Below are positions 7,814-17,568 of a stretch of 64,000 bases of DNA, in pieces (positions within the stretch are counted from its first letter, which is position 1; each line of letters begins with the position of its first letter). Below the pieces are notes generated by a model. That model made no database searches, was not told the DNA's origin, and saw nothing but the letters and a program-made list of their open reading frames with translations. This DNA is from Alloascoidea africana. Lineage: Eukaryota > Ascomycota > Alloascoideomycetes > Alloascoideales > Alloascoideaceae. The position numbers and the translations under genes are program-made. The stretch covers positions 124,001 to 188,000 of the forward strand of contig JAKTTT010000003.1 in NCBI GenBank assembly GCA_030581615.1, written 5' to 3'.

Positions 7814-10372
7814 TTAGCCAGGATCTGGGAAATGGCCCAATGGAGGACCAAAGATCTCTCCTTTTTGGAGCTGTACCAGTGGGATTCCGGCATAATCAGC
7901 TCCAACAGTTGAAACAGTGTTGCCCCACCAGTCGATAGACACGATGTGGTTATAACCTGTTGCGAAGAACATTATCAGACCTCCAAATCCAATTCCTGTG
8001 CCTAATGCTGCGTACAGGATATAGTTGTATTTCTGCCACCATCTGATGTACTTCTTTCTGATATAATAGTTGAAAGCGGCGCCAATGTAAAAGTTTCCAA
8101 CAGTGTAGAAAAAACTACTTGGGGCCCACCCTATAAATCCATAGAGAATCAAAAGAATATTCCACCTTCTGAAATGCTTTTTGTAGTATCTCTCAGCAAT
8201 CCAAACTGGGAAAGGAAGGAAAACACCGATGAGGAAGCAATACTTCAATGCCTTGTACAAGCCTTCAAAATAGATATGTGGGCCTAGAGTACCCCATAGA
8301 ATTGTCGAAGCAAAACCAGATCTTGCACTCTGACAAGTGAACTTCTGAGGTTGGTGGATATCGCAATAATCCTTAATACCTGTAAATTCCCACCTTAACA
8401 GGGCAACATTCGTGAACACAGTAACAAGCGTACCAGTAAACTGAGCCCTGAACAATGCTCTTGAAGGCATTTTGGCGTAATGTGTTTGCTTTTGGTTTGT
8501 AATGTAGTTTTGAGCCTGCTCCCAAAAGTTGCCAGCCATAAACTCACCAATCATAACGGCGTTTGCATTGTGTTTCTTCAATAGACCCATGAAAACTGTA
8601 ACCAGGAAACTGACAGTGAAATAATTGTCTGTTTGAGCATAAAGTAGACCCATTGGCAAAATGAAGACCAAGTTGATTAGGAGAGCAAAGAAGATTGTCC
8701 AAACTGGGGTTTTCGTTTCTGGGTAGATCTCAACCATAACAATAAATAGCACAAGAGATATAACAATAGTGACAAGGAACCACCAAGCAGGAACTTCCGG
8801 GTGGGCTCTCATCGCTCTCGTAAATGGATCATCATACTGGCCTCGAGCTTTTTCTTCACTTCGAAGTGAGATCCACATAGATTTCAAACCGACCCATATT
8901 TGGTCCCTGTAATATAGCGCACTATAAACTAAAGATGCCATATATAAAGCAAACTCTCCTCCAAAACGAACAAGAGTAGCAGCTGAAAGGAAAGCGGGTG
9001 AGTAGCTTTGGTATCCCTGAGGGTCAAAGACATCACTTTCTGTCAAAATCCTGGAAACATTATAGGAATTTCCGGTATTGTCAAAGGCTCCAGTTCCATT
9101 AATTGGTAGATATTGCGTCCAAAACGATTTGGAAAAGTAGATTCCACAAATGATAAAGAAACTCAGTAATTGTCCCAGCATCACTGTATATGTTGAATAC
9201 CAAGGAGAAACCATGCTGGCTCCTCCAATGTTACTCCAGTCAAAGGTGTTGATAGGGTTGAATCCAAGACCACTATAAACACCGCAAACTGCTGCCAGTT
9301 TAATATTGTTTGGTGCGATCCAGTTGATCCAGTTGAAGTAACTGAGAGCAGAGAAAACAAACTCGGGAAACCACCACCAACAGAAACTGATTAGAATAAA
9401 TATGAGAAGAAAGTAATATCTACTGATAGTCCAGCCATTGATATTTTCTTTTCTTTCTTTCTTTGTAAGAGTTCTATTCATGGCGAGATAGGGCAAGACT
9501 GAATACCATAGACACTTGACAGGATAAACAAGGACACTGCGAAGAAGACCCGCAAAGCCATATCCAAGGAACTGTCCAGAGAGGGTGAGAAGGCACATAT
9601 AACCAAATGACGAGGCCCATTCAAAATTAAACATAGCTCGCTGTTGGGTGATAATTGAAAACGAATTGGGCGCTCCATCAACGGCACTCATCATCTGGGT
9701 TGCCAACATTTGCTCTTTAAATGTCCAGGGTCCAGGGTTTAATGAATGCCTGGTTCCGCGAATTGTGATGCCCCAATCGGGGAGCACATACTCACATAAT
9801 TTTCCGGTTGGGTATATAAGTAGCTGGAGCGCTAAAAAAGGCAGTGTGATTCTTGGAAATCTGTTTGTAAAGAATACTCCAACCAATGAGCCAGCGTTTG
9901 CGTAAATTATACCAATTAGATACATTCTGAAGGTTTCGCAATGCTCGTGTGGATCATCAAGCATCGATGTAGACGCTCTGACCTCTGGGTAGGGAGACCA
10001 ATCTGCAACCATGGCACATTCAAACTTGACCTCGAATTCGTATTCTTCCTCAGAAAGCTCAGGCCAAGATTCTTTGCCTTCACATAGCTTTTGCATTCTC
10101 TCAAGGAGATCATAATCAATATTAATATCATCCTCGTGGTACGCGTAAGCCTCTTTCAAAATCTGAAGAGATTCTTCAAAACTTCGAGAATCAACTCTAT
10201 CTGCTAAGAATTCAGCTTCCTCCGCAGTCAGATCCATATTCATATTTTTGGCTGCCGCATCGATTTTTTCCATTCTGGTGACATCTACAACAGTGTCTAT
10301 CACTCCTTTCTTTTCATCCCCATCAGAGGATGATCTGTAGGCACCCTTTTCGAGTCCACTGGCATCAGACAT
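7814..10372 (-). CDS. Oligopeptide transporter, OPT family
   Basis: An 852-residue plasma-membrane protein with a 200-residue acidic cytoplasmic N-terminus and about 14-16 hydrophobic segments. The OPT signature WSPYPEVRAS followed by a DDP motif precedes the first membrane helix, and FNPGPWTFKEQ-like and GLGFNPINTFDWS motifs follow. OPT proteins import tetra- and pentapeptides or glutathione by proton symport; which substrate is used here cannot be told. I place the start at the ATG of MSDASGLEKG (10372), because the open frame beyond it begins at a TTG. The C-terminus ends FGPPLGHFPDPG, typical of the family's proline-rich tail. Orthology to OPT1, OPT2 or S. pombe isp4 is unresolved. Confidence 0.9.
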   Translation of the reverse strand: MSDASGLEKGAYRSSSDGDEKKGVIDTVVDVTRMEKIDAAAKNMNMDLTAEEAEFLADRVDSRSFEESLQILKEAYAYHEDDINIDYDLLERMQKLCEGKESWPELSEEEYEFEVKFECAMVADWSPYPEVRASTSMLDDPHEHCETFRMYLIGIIYANAGSLVGVFFTNRFPRITLPFLALQLLIYPTGKLCEYVLPDWGITIRGTRHSLNPGPWTFKEQMLATQMMSAVDGAPNSFSIITQQRAMFNFEWASSFGYMCLLTLSGQFLGYGFAGLLRSVLVYPVKCLWYSVLPYLAMNRTLTKKERKENINGWTISRYYFLLIFILISFCWWWFPEFVFSALSYFNWINWIAPNNIKLAAVCGVYSGLGFNPINTFDWSNIGGASMVSPWYSTYTVMLGQLLSFFIICGIYFSKSFWTQYLPINGTGAFDNTGNSYNVSRILTESDVFDPQGYQSYSPAFLSAATLVRFGGEFALYMASLVYSALYYRDQIWVGLKSMWISLRSEEKARGQYDDPFTRAMRAHPEVPAWWFLVTIVISLVLFIVMVEIYPETKTPVWTIFFALLINLVFILPMGLLYAQTDNYFTVSFLVTVFMGLLKKHNANAVMIGEFMAGNFWEQAQNYITNQKQTHYAKMPSRALFRAQFTGTLVTVFTNVALLRWEFTGIKDYCDIHQPQKFTCQSARSGFASTILWGTLGPHIYFEGLYKALKYCFLIGVFLPFPVWIAERYYKKHFRRWNILLILYGFIGWAPSSFFYTVGNFYIGAAFNYYIRKKYIRWWQKYNYILYAALGTGIGFGGLIMFFATGYNHIVSIDWWGNTVSTVGADYAGIPLVQLQKGEIFGPPLGHFPDPG

Positions 10373-12280
10373 GTTTGACAAGAGATTGGTCCTAGACCTA
10401 CTTAAACAAAAGACCAAGAAAGCGCCAGAAAATAATGCTAATATATAAACATCTAAATGATTAGCAAAGAAGATACGCCTAGTATTGGAAAAGCGTAAGG
10501 CACTATTCTTGCAGATACGCGATATTCTACAAGTCTTAGAAATGGCGAAGATATCGCTTTCTAATTGGACTTAAACTGTAAATGATGAATTTTATTTAGC
10601 ATTAGCTGTATAGTTTGTCTTTAGTTTCATTCATATGTATAGTTTAAATCGCGCTTGTGGTTTTGATAAAGCTCACTCGACACTACTTAGGCGATAAGGA
10701 AATAAGCCAAATTGCTTTAGTCACTTTTCCCTTATTATGATACAAATAGATAGATTTAAAAGATTCGATATAAAATCGTTTTGGGGGGATTTTACCAAAG
10801 ACTAGATATTTTTCTGGCATATATGCTTACCAAACAGACTTTCTAAGCTTAATTCTGCATCGGTGTTTCCTTGAAGAAGATAAGAATGATATAGCGCCAT
10901 GCCTCTGTAGAAAGATGTCTAGGGTTTTTCTCTCATTGATGTCGCAATCGCATTGTGGGGGAAGCAATAAAGTTATCCTGTTAGTGTTTATTGCCTTATC
11001 CTGTATGGTGGAACCCTGATTCTCCTCCGTCTTATGAATTCTTAAAGATGATCCCTTTAAAACTACAAAACTCTAAGTTGAATGCTTCTATATGAACAGA
11101 AAAAGCATATCGGGCTACAAAAGGCTTATCCAAGCAGTCTTTTCCTTCTTTTCTTCCGTTAAGCTTTATCCTGGCAAGTTTAAGTAATGAAACTAAAGTC
11201 TTAATTCGACTTGAGCCGTTTCCACTGGCGCTAAAAAGGCTTATCTCGGTCATAAAGTGCCGGAATAACAACTGTAATAGGAAACTCAGAATGGCCAAGC
11301 ACTTATCGCTTTTTTAAACCTTCAACTTTATACATAGCAAATATTTATCTGAAGATTTTTATCATGATCAAAGGGATAACATATTTCGGTCATAAATTCA
11401 ATATGCCATTAACACTGTTACAAAAATACCATTATAGTCTTCCTCTAATTCCCCTTGAGAGTCTTCAAATTTTTATTCAAATCTGAAAAAAACAAATACA
11501 GTAGTTAGAATCTCAATATTCTTTATTAATTGATAGGAGAAATATAACGACAAAAAATAAGGCACTCGTATTGTTGGTTCACATGACTTCTGAAGTTTCC
11601 AAAAGATTATGATTTCGTTCATAAGAAACCATACATTGGAACGCTTAAGTGCTTACTTCATTCCCAACAAGATTGGCTTAATCCGTGAAAAGACGCCGTT
11701 AAGAGCAAACCAGTCATATAAAATTTTCAATACAAATAACGCTTTGCTGTTGGGGACTTTGCTGATTCTCTTTTTCTATAGTAATATTGCTTTAATTTTT
11801 GATAAGGATGGCATAAAATATCTTAATTGCAAATTAAAACTACACTAAGCTTTTAAAGGTGCAGATTGTAGTTGAGATATTCCTTGGCCGTTGAAGAGTT
11901 TTTGCCGTTCATCCAATTATCCTTGTAATTTGCAATTATCTTACAGTACAAGCTCTCTGAGTAATCAAATCCAATGTATCCAGAGTGCTATTATTGTTTT
12001 TCTTCTCTTGATGCCACTTGTTAGAAAGACTGCCGTAGGTAAAGCATTTGATTAAAGATAGAACTCCCGTTTGAATTCCAGGTCTCCAACGGCCTTAATA
12101 AAAGCAAAATAGTTTACCAGGTTTCTATTTCTGGTGTAATGGATAGTTCAAGAAGTTATCTGTACAGGAGATCCCAGAGATCGTTACTGTTTTCTCCTTG
12201 TACAATCGAGAGGATATTTTATGCACTTTTTGCAACCGCTTATTGAGAGACAAAGTGTTAAGGTTACTATGTGCACGATA
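10373..12280. other. AT-rich spacer upstream of the OPT gene
   Basis: About 1.9 kb without a supportable gene. Two short ATG frames (79 codons at 11609-11848 plus; 88 codons at 11032-11298 minus) have no recognisable family features. The first few hundred bases are presumably the transporter promoter. Confidence 0.5.
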
Positions 12281-12556
12281 CTTTGAATCATACAAAGACT
12301 ACAAACTTTGAGTCATAAAGACTACAAAGTCACTTAGCTCACACAGACTAGAACATAAAAGGAAAGGTTTAGTTGATAGTTACGAATATATAAGGAAGAC
12401 TTGTCCCCTTCTAGTGAAAAGTCCAAGCTCAGTTTAGGCTGTAATTTGTATCTTATTTCTGAAATTTACGCCGCCGAAGGCGGCCGACGTGGGGTCGATT
12501 CTAGTCTTATTAATACAAACTAGATTCTATCTTGAAAATAACAAACATACAATACA
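12281..12556 (+). mobile_element. LTR-like repeat, copy 4, carrying a small insertion
   Basis: The same repeat as copies 1 and 3, from CTTTGAATCAT to ACATACAATACA, with the TATATAAGG box. It is interrupted near its 3' third by a 48-bp GC-rich insert flanked by a 6-bp duplication (see next entry). Otherwise it is close to copy 3 and so fairly young. It is solo, with no internal domain beside it. Confidence 0.6.
12457..12504. mobile_element. 48-bp GC-rich hairpin insertion with 6-bp target duplication
   Basis: Compared with copies 1 and 3, copy 4 has 48 extra bases between two TCTTAT repeats (12451-12456 and 12505-12510). The insert contains a perfect 6-bp stem, GCCGCC-GAA-GGCGGC (12470-12484), in a strongly AT-rich setting. 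Its end reads GGGTCGATTCTAG, one base off a tRNA T-arm/B-box consensus. The duplication shows it arrived by insertion. It could be a tiny non-autonomous element or a mitochondrial GC-cluster-like fragment; I cannot decide. Confidence 0.65.
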
Positions 12557-12814
12557 AAGGGTAATGCTTTGTTTTTTATTTCTTGATTACATCACAGAGT
12601 TGTAGCATTTGGCTACACCCCGACATTATGCTTAAACTATGGAGAAAAAATCGGAACAAAAAATGGAAAAGGCAGGTAACAGGCGAAAATGCATAATATT
12701 CATAACATTTTAAGCGAAGACACTCAGTTTGGTTCGCATCCAAAAAAATCTATCCTATAAGAGTAAGTAGAAGTATGATTGGCACTCATTATGTGTATTT
12801 GAGCGCCTATCAGA
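12557..12814. other. 3' spacer of DIA2
   Basis: About 260 bp of AT-rich sequence between the LTR copy and the DIA2 stop. No gene seen. Confidence 0.4.
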
Positions 12815-15145
12815 TCAAGAACAACTCAATTTCGATCTCAGTAGACCTTCATTGTCCCTAGAAAGCGCATCGGATTTATAGTCACACTTTAGTTGTCCAA
12901 TGCAACCGAAAGTCCGGGCTGGGTTATGTAGCATGTTGATCGTGTCCCAAGATATGTTCATACTACCGTCAAGCACCAACGTGTCCACTTTCAAGGGATT
13001 TATATACTGTTCCTTGGTTTCACTGCTGTTGTCAGCGTTTTCAACTTGAGAAGGAGACGCTCTACGGTCTAAATCAAACAATTTCAAAATGCCATAGCCT
13101 GTAATATCATTGCACGAGATGTCCAATGTTCGGAAATGACGTTTAAATTTCGACTTGTTTTTATCTTGCGTTAGCTCACACTTATCCACTCCACCGGGTG
13201 GGCTTGTAGTATGTACAAGATAGTTTCGTAACACCTGCAGAGCATAATCCGAAAGTCCCGGGGATTTCTGTACATGTAAATCTTTTAATACTGGACAATG
13301 CATCAGTATACCTGGTAAGGTAACGAAAGGCACCAAAAGAGGATCACATTGCTCATGTGGGGTAGAATCTGCCACTCTGACCGGGCCACTAGCGTAAAAC
13401 AGATGAGAGCAGCTGCTAATGTTCAACGTTTCTAAACTTACCCCAAGGCCGAGCTTGAATAAAATTGCAAGGGAGGAAGGGCCAATCGAGGTATAACTAA
13501 GATCAAGGTACTTTAGATTTCCAAGCCATGACATGGACATTTCTGTGGCCAAGGAGGAAGAAACATCGGGGTTAGGTAAGTTCTGCTCGTTCATCGGTGC
13601 TGAATTGGTTGCCATCCTCTCAATTACCGAACCTAGTAGAGTTGATTCAAGAGCCCTGTCTGAATCCATTCTCATATTAATAGGTCTTCTCTCGTCCTTA
13701 ATCGTGAGAGCGGACAATCCAAGTTTCTGATTGATATTAAAAAGACTTTCAAAGTTGATCTGAGAATTATATTCAAAGTATAAGAATTTGAGATGTTCAA
13801 GGTTGGTCACGGCTGACACTATGTCGCGGTTACTGTATTCACATTCGAAGCCAACGATAGACAAAGACTCCACTAATGGCACTTTGTTGATAATATTTGC
13901 TAGTTCTCTATGGTAAATGAATTGTTCGGTCGATCCATATAGGTCAAACTCATGGATCACCCTTAATTCTTTTATGTTGTTGTAGTGAGCCTTTGCCCCT
14001 TCTAGTATTGCCTGTCTGTTTGGGGAAAGATGTAGTAATGTTCCGAGTGGAGACTCCATATCTACAGAGAGTGTGTCCAGATTCGGAAATAGTTCAAGCA
14101 ATACTTGAACTGTGGTGAGGTGAGCAGGACATCGAATATAAAGCTTCTTGAGATTCACTAGAGCGTGTGACGAATTCAAGAATAGGTCACAAAACTTTGG
14201 AAATGATGAGCCGAACCCAATATTTAGGGTGCTTATTTCTAAGGGACATTGTTGAACAAGAAACCTGAGCATTGGAATATCATCTGTGCCTTTCATCACA
14301 GGCAAGGCTAATTCATCTAGTAAAGGTTTCTGATTCTCAAGTTTAAACAAATTTTGGTACCATTGCATGCCACTCTTTAAATTCTTGAGGGTGCTACGCG
14401 ATTGACTCAGTTGTATTTTAGGGGTAAGGTTTGGAAATAAACCGATCACTTCTCGCCATTGTTTGGATACAGCAGCCAATTGTGGTATTTGTTTCTGTGG
14501 TAGGTAATTGAAGATTAAAAATAAGAGCTCCACAGGCAAAGCGTTCGCTGGGTCACATCTACCCTCGGGGTCGGATCTTTTGGCCTGTGAGTTTGGCTTG
14601 TTGTTCGACTTAGATTTGGACTTTCCTTTGCTATCAAGATTGATGCGTGCCAATTGTGAAGAGCTTGCAATTACCTTTCGCAATCGCTTATCCTTCAGCC
14701 TCTGCCCAACCTGTAATTTCATTTCCTTGAGAACTTGCATGATTCGTTTGGGAACAAAAAGTCCATTTTCCACAGCTGCTGACGTCTTGCTGGTGCCATT
14801 TGTGTAGATGAGGTAAGCCTGTTTATCGTTTCCTAGTATTTGATACAGCTTTCCAGCCCGCAGATATCCACGAGGATTAAGAGAATCAACTTCAATACAC
14901 CTTTTTGCATTCTCAAGAGCAGTATCATAGTGTCCTAGTCGTTCTCGTGATGCAGCACAAAGATCTAACTGGTTTATCAAACGCGATTTTAGTTTGGGTG
15001 TTGATGAAGCTGGGCTCTTCAAATGCATCTCAAGCTCTGCTATCGCACGAGCGGCAAACCTAACAGCCTGTTCATAATCCTGGTTCTTATAGCTTTGAAT
15101 AGCAGTCTTCTCAAGTTGAGTAAATGTCGTGTCTTCTGCGGCCAT
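12815..15145 (-). CDS. DIA2: TPR/F-box/LRR ubiquitin-ligase subunit, DIA2-like
   Basis: A 776-residue protein with three regions in the order known for Dia2. First come TPR-like helices at about residues 5-125 (YKNQDYEQAVRFAARAI, then GHYDTALENAKRCIEVD, then GYLRAGKLYQILG). An F-box follows at about 190-240 (ALPVELLFLIFNYLPQKQIPQL, ending VSKQWREVI), and leucine-rich repeats run to the C-terminus (for example LKYLDLSYTSIG and LETLNISSCSHLF). Dia2 is the substrate receptor of an SCF ligase that unloads the CMG helicase at replication termination. S. pombe Pof3 has the same layout. The start is the ATG of MAAEDTTFTQ; the five codons upstream begin at TTG. A Rap1-consensus site lies 57 bp upstream. 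Confidence 0.85.
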   Translation of the reverse strand: MAAEDTTFTQLEKTAIQSYKNQDYEQAVRFAARAIAELEMHLKSPASSTPKLKSRLINQLDLCAASRERLGHYDTALENAKRCIEVDSLNPRGYLRAGKLYQILGNDKQAYLIYTNGTSKTSAAVENGLFVPKRIMQVLKEMKLQVGQRLKDKRLRKVIASSSQLARINLDSKGKSKSKSNNKPNSQAKRSDPEGRCDPANALPVELLFLIFNYLPQKQIPQLAAVSKQWREVIGLFPNLTPKIQLSQSRSTLKNLKSGMQWYQNLFKLENQKPLLDELALPVMKGTDDIPMLRFLVQQCPLEISTLNIGFGSSFPKFCDLFLNSSHALVNLKKLYIRCPAHLTTVQVLLELFPNLDTLSVDMESPLGTLLHLSPNRQAILEGAKAHYNNIKELRVIHEFDLYGSTEQFIYHRELANIINKVPLVESLSIVGFECEYSNRDIVSAVTNLEHLKFLYFEYNSQINFESLFNINQKLGLSALTIKDERRPINMRMDSDRALESTLLGSVIERMATNSAPMNEQNLPNPDVSSSLATEMSMSWLGNLKYLDLSYTSIGPSSLAILFKLGLGVSLETLNISSCSHLFYASGPVRVADSTPHEQCDPLLVPFVTLPGILMHCPVLKDLHVQKSPGLSDYALQVLRNYLVHTTSPPGGVDKCELTQDKNKSKFKRHFRTLDISCNDITGYGILKLFDLDRRASPSQVENADNSSETKEQYINPLKVDTLVLDGSMNISWDTINMLHNPARTFGCIGQLKCDYKSDALSRDNEGLLRSKLSCS

Positions 15146-15955
15146 GACGCGTTTGGGCAAGTTGGATATCGATGATTATATAGGCTCCGCTTTCCTTCTC
15201 TACACCCGTACACCCGGGCATTGGCATTGGCGAGAAACCTGGTGTTCATGCTATTGCGTTAGTCTTTTTCTTATCGTTGCTAGCAGGATCAGACATATTG
15301 AGGGTCAATATCAGTACTTGAATCGAGTGCGACCTGTGATTTGTATCTGGCGAGATTTTGAGGTCATTGTCAATAATAACTGTGAACAAGACAAAGTTGA
15401 ATCATCAGATCCATAATTCAAAAACAGTGAAACATCTGTATTATGTTCTATGTATGAGCTTTGACATGTAGCAAAATAATGTATTCTCAGCAAGTGCCAT
15501 GAGTGATGAAAATTAAAACAAAACCAAAATTACCAGGAACAAAGGATCAAATTTAAGACTTTAACCTTCATGTTTATTGTATACCAACCATGTGAAGAAA
15601 GGGGTGATGAAAGTTAGAGACACAGGCAGAACATGGAAAAAGCGAGTTCAAATTAGGAAGGCAAGACAGAAACAAGTACAAAGAACAAACAAAAAATGGT
15701 GGGAAAGCCGACCTCAATCAATTAAGCAGGTTGAAAAAATAAAAACAGAGTAGACTTGGCCAATCGCTCAAATTGTATATTTTAGCCCTTGGGGTTCATA
15801 TTTTGAAGCAAAAAAATTTTAAGTCATAATCCAAAAACCTCTTTTATTTTTGGTTTTATCAAAATAGTAGTAGAGCTGAAAGCCACTAATCCTGTAAATA
15901 CACAAACAAGATAGAAATTTTCCGATAGTTTTAACGGCTGGAGTCTGCTAGCGAG
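15146..15955. other. Spacer between DIA2 and the next minus-strand gene
   Basis: 810 bp. It contains the DIA2 promoter with the Rap1-type site; the left end of the interval is not coding. No further gene is supportable. Confidence 0.5.
15202..15214 (+). promoter_or_regulatory. Rap1-consensus site upstream of DIA2
   Basis: ACACCCGTACACC fits the Rap1 consensus ACACCCRYACAYM at every position and sits 57-69 bp upstream of the DIA2 ATG. Similar sites occur at 50755, 54752 and, in weaker form, 34093 and 62376. Confidence 0.55.
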
Positions 15956-17299
15956 TCATGCTATTCCAGCCATTCCGGCCATTCCAGGAATAGGAGGAAT
16001 TGTATTCAAATCGACCACCAATGGATCGGGATTATTCAACGAGTTCTTTCTCAGGCCCAGCCTTTGAGAATGCGAATGCTTTAAATTTTCAAATCCACTG
16101 TGTGGTCGACTATTGCGGCGAGCTACTCTAGGAGCTTCAGACATTGAATGGCGGTTGTTCTCTCCTTGAAAGCCTCTTCGGGAAACGGAAGTTCTTCTCC
16201 CCATCACAGGTGAACCAGCGGTTGCAGGGGAATGCGCTATTGGAGAAACGGGCAAAGACACAGGGTGATATCTCCTTCTTGGAGGGATTTCAGTTGCGTC
16301 CATCATAACAATGTCATCATGAATCTTAGCAAGATTGCCAGGGCCCAAAGCTTCAGATGCACGCATGCTACGGTGTGAAGAGAAAGAGTTCCGGCTTGAA
16401 GATGACAAGGATGGAGATGGTTGTAGCTTTCCGTAAGATGCCGGGGTATTCCAAGCAATATTTTCAACATTTCTGGAAGAAGTAGAGTCTGATCTGCAAA
16501 TGAACGAGGACTTTCTGCTCGCCCTGTTTGAATTTTCAACCGAATGAAATGCTTGGGGACAAGAAAGTCTTCTTCTAAGTCCATACTTGGCAGGGCTAAT
16601 AGGAAGCTCAAACTCCAACAATGAAGACGAGGACATTGATCTGTCATTGATCGCAGCAGCATTAGGAATGGGAATTTTTCTCAAGGAGTCATGCTTATTG
16701 TCTAACAGGTGCTGTCTGGACGACGATGAGATTCTTCTCATTGTCTGCCTTTCTCTTGTCTTTGGATAATTGGCTTCAACAGCAGTTTCAGTTGCAATTG
16801 CAGGCCGAACAATACCTTGATTATGAAGCGAGGGACTGGCGCGTGCTGATGATAACGAGGAGCTGCCTCGTTCACAAACGCTTTTGGATCTGGACATTGG
16901 TGCTTTCGTACTGTAAGTGGATGATTCAGACATGTCTGAATCTCTCCGCAAAGGAAGCTTGAAATGCGCACGTCTTGATGGGGAGTTCAAATGATGATGA
17001 TTGACTTCTTCGGGCTTTCCAGGGAGTACTTCAATTCTCAATTCTTGGTTGTGGTGCTTCTCGGCGTTTGGCGCTCTATTAACCGCCGTAGCAAGCAATG
17101 AATCCCCTTTTGGTCTAGAAGATGCGAACTGTCCGACCAAAGCAGAAGCCTTCGCATGTTCAAATGGTTCGGGTTTGTCATCAAGAGATATAATGTAGTT
17201 CGAAGATGAAGACGAAGATGATGATAAAGGGTTGATTATGACCGAGAGATCTCTTGAACTGGTCGAATCTGAATCTGATCCCTTTAGAAACGAAGGCAT
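15956..17299 (-). CDS. Serine-rich disordered protein with many basophilic-kinase sites
   Basis: 447 residues, not recognised as any family. The protein is almost wholly low-complexity and Ser/Arg-rich. It has at least eight R-[RK]-x-S type sites (RRDSD, RRISS, RRLSC, RKSSF, RRTSV, RRNSR, RKNSL and RSKSV), the pattern phosphorylated by PKA or other AGC kinases. It ends in a short, more ordered tail, VVDLNTIPPIPGMAGMAGIA. No signal peptide or membrane segment is seen. The start is the ATG of MPSFLKG; six codons beyond it open at TTG. It lies directly downstream of the SKG6-like gene on the same strand (269 bp). A signalling or polarity adaptor role is only a guess. Confidence 0.7.
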   Translation of the reverse strand: MPSFLKGSDSDSTSSRDLSVIINPLSSSSSSSSNYIISLDDKPEPFEHAKASALVGQFASSRPKGDSLLATAVNRAPNAEKHHNQELRIEVLPGKPEEVNHHHLNSPSRRAHFKLPLRRDSDMSESSTYSTKAPMSRSKSVCERGSSSLSSARASPSLHNQGIVRPAIATETAVEANYPKTRERQTMRRISSSSRQHLLDNKHDSLRKIPIPNAAAINDRSMSSSSLLEFELPISPAKYGLRRRLSCPQAFHSVENSNRASRKSSFICRSDSTSSRNVENIAWNTPASYGKLQPSPSLSSSSRNSFSSHRSMRASEALGPGNLAKIHDDIVMMDATEIPPRRRYHPVSLPVSPIAHSPATAGSPVMGRRTSVSRRGFQGENNRHSMSEAPRVARRNSRPHSGFENLKHSHSQRLGLRKNSLNNPDPLVVDLNTIPPIPGMAGMAGIA

Positions 17300-17568
17300 A
17301 TTTGACAGAGCAAACAAATAAAAAAGAGTGAAAGGATTGTCGATGACAAGAGAAGACGAGGGAAAAAAATGTCTTTGTGAGAGAGATGAAAAGGAGGAAG
17401 GGGAAGAAGGGGAAGAGGAAGAGGAAAAATAATGCTTATCTTCTGGAGGCTTTCATTGCTTTGGGATACGTACCGCAGCACCCTGCCGCTGGGTCACTTA
17501 CCCGAGACGGTGTAATTGCAATTGCAGACGTGCTGGGGTTCGGACCCGGGCTCTCAAATATCTCCGGA

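Noticed and set aside
10373-10417. 15-residue N-terminal extension of the OPT transporter
   Set aside because: It begins at TTG; the first ATG gives a normal N-terminus. The same reasoning was applied to DIA2, MDM12, the 447-aa protein, PAN6, the AZF1-like and homeobox genes.
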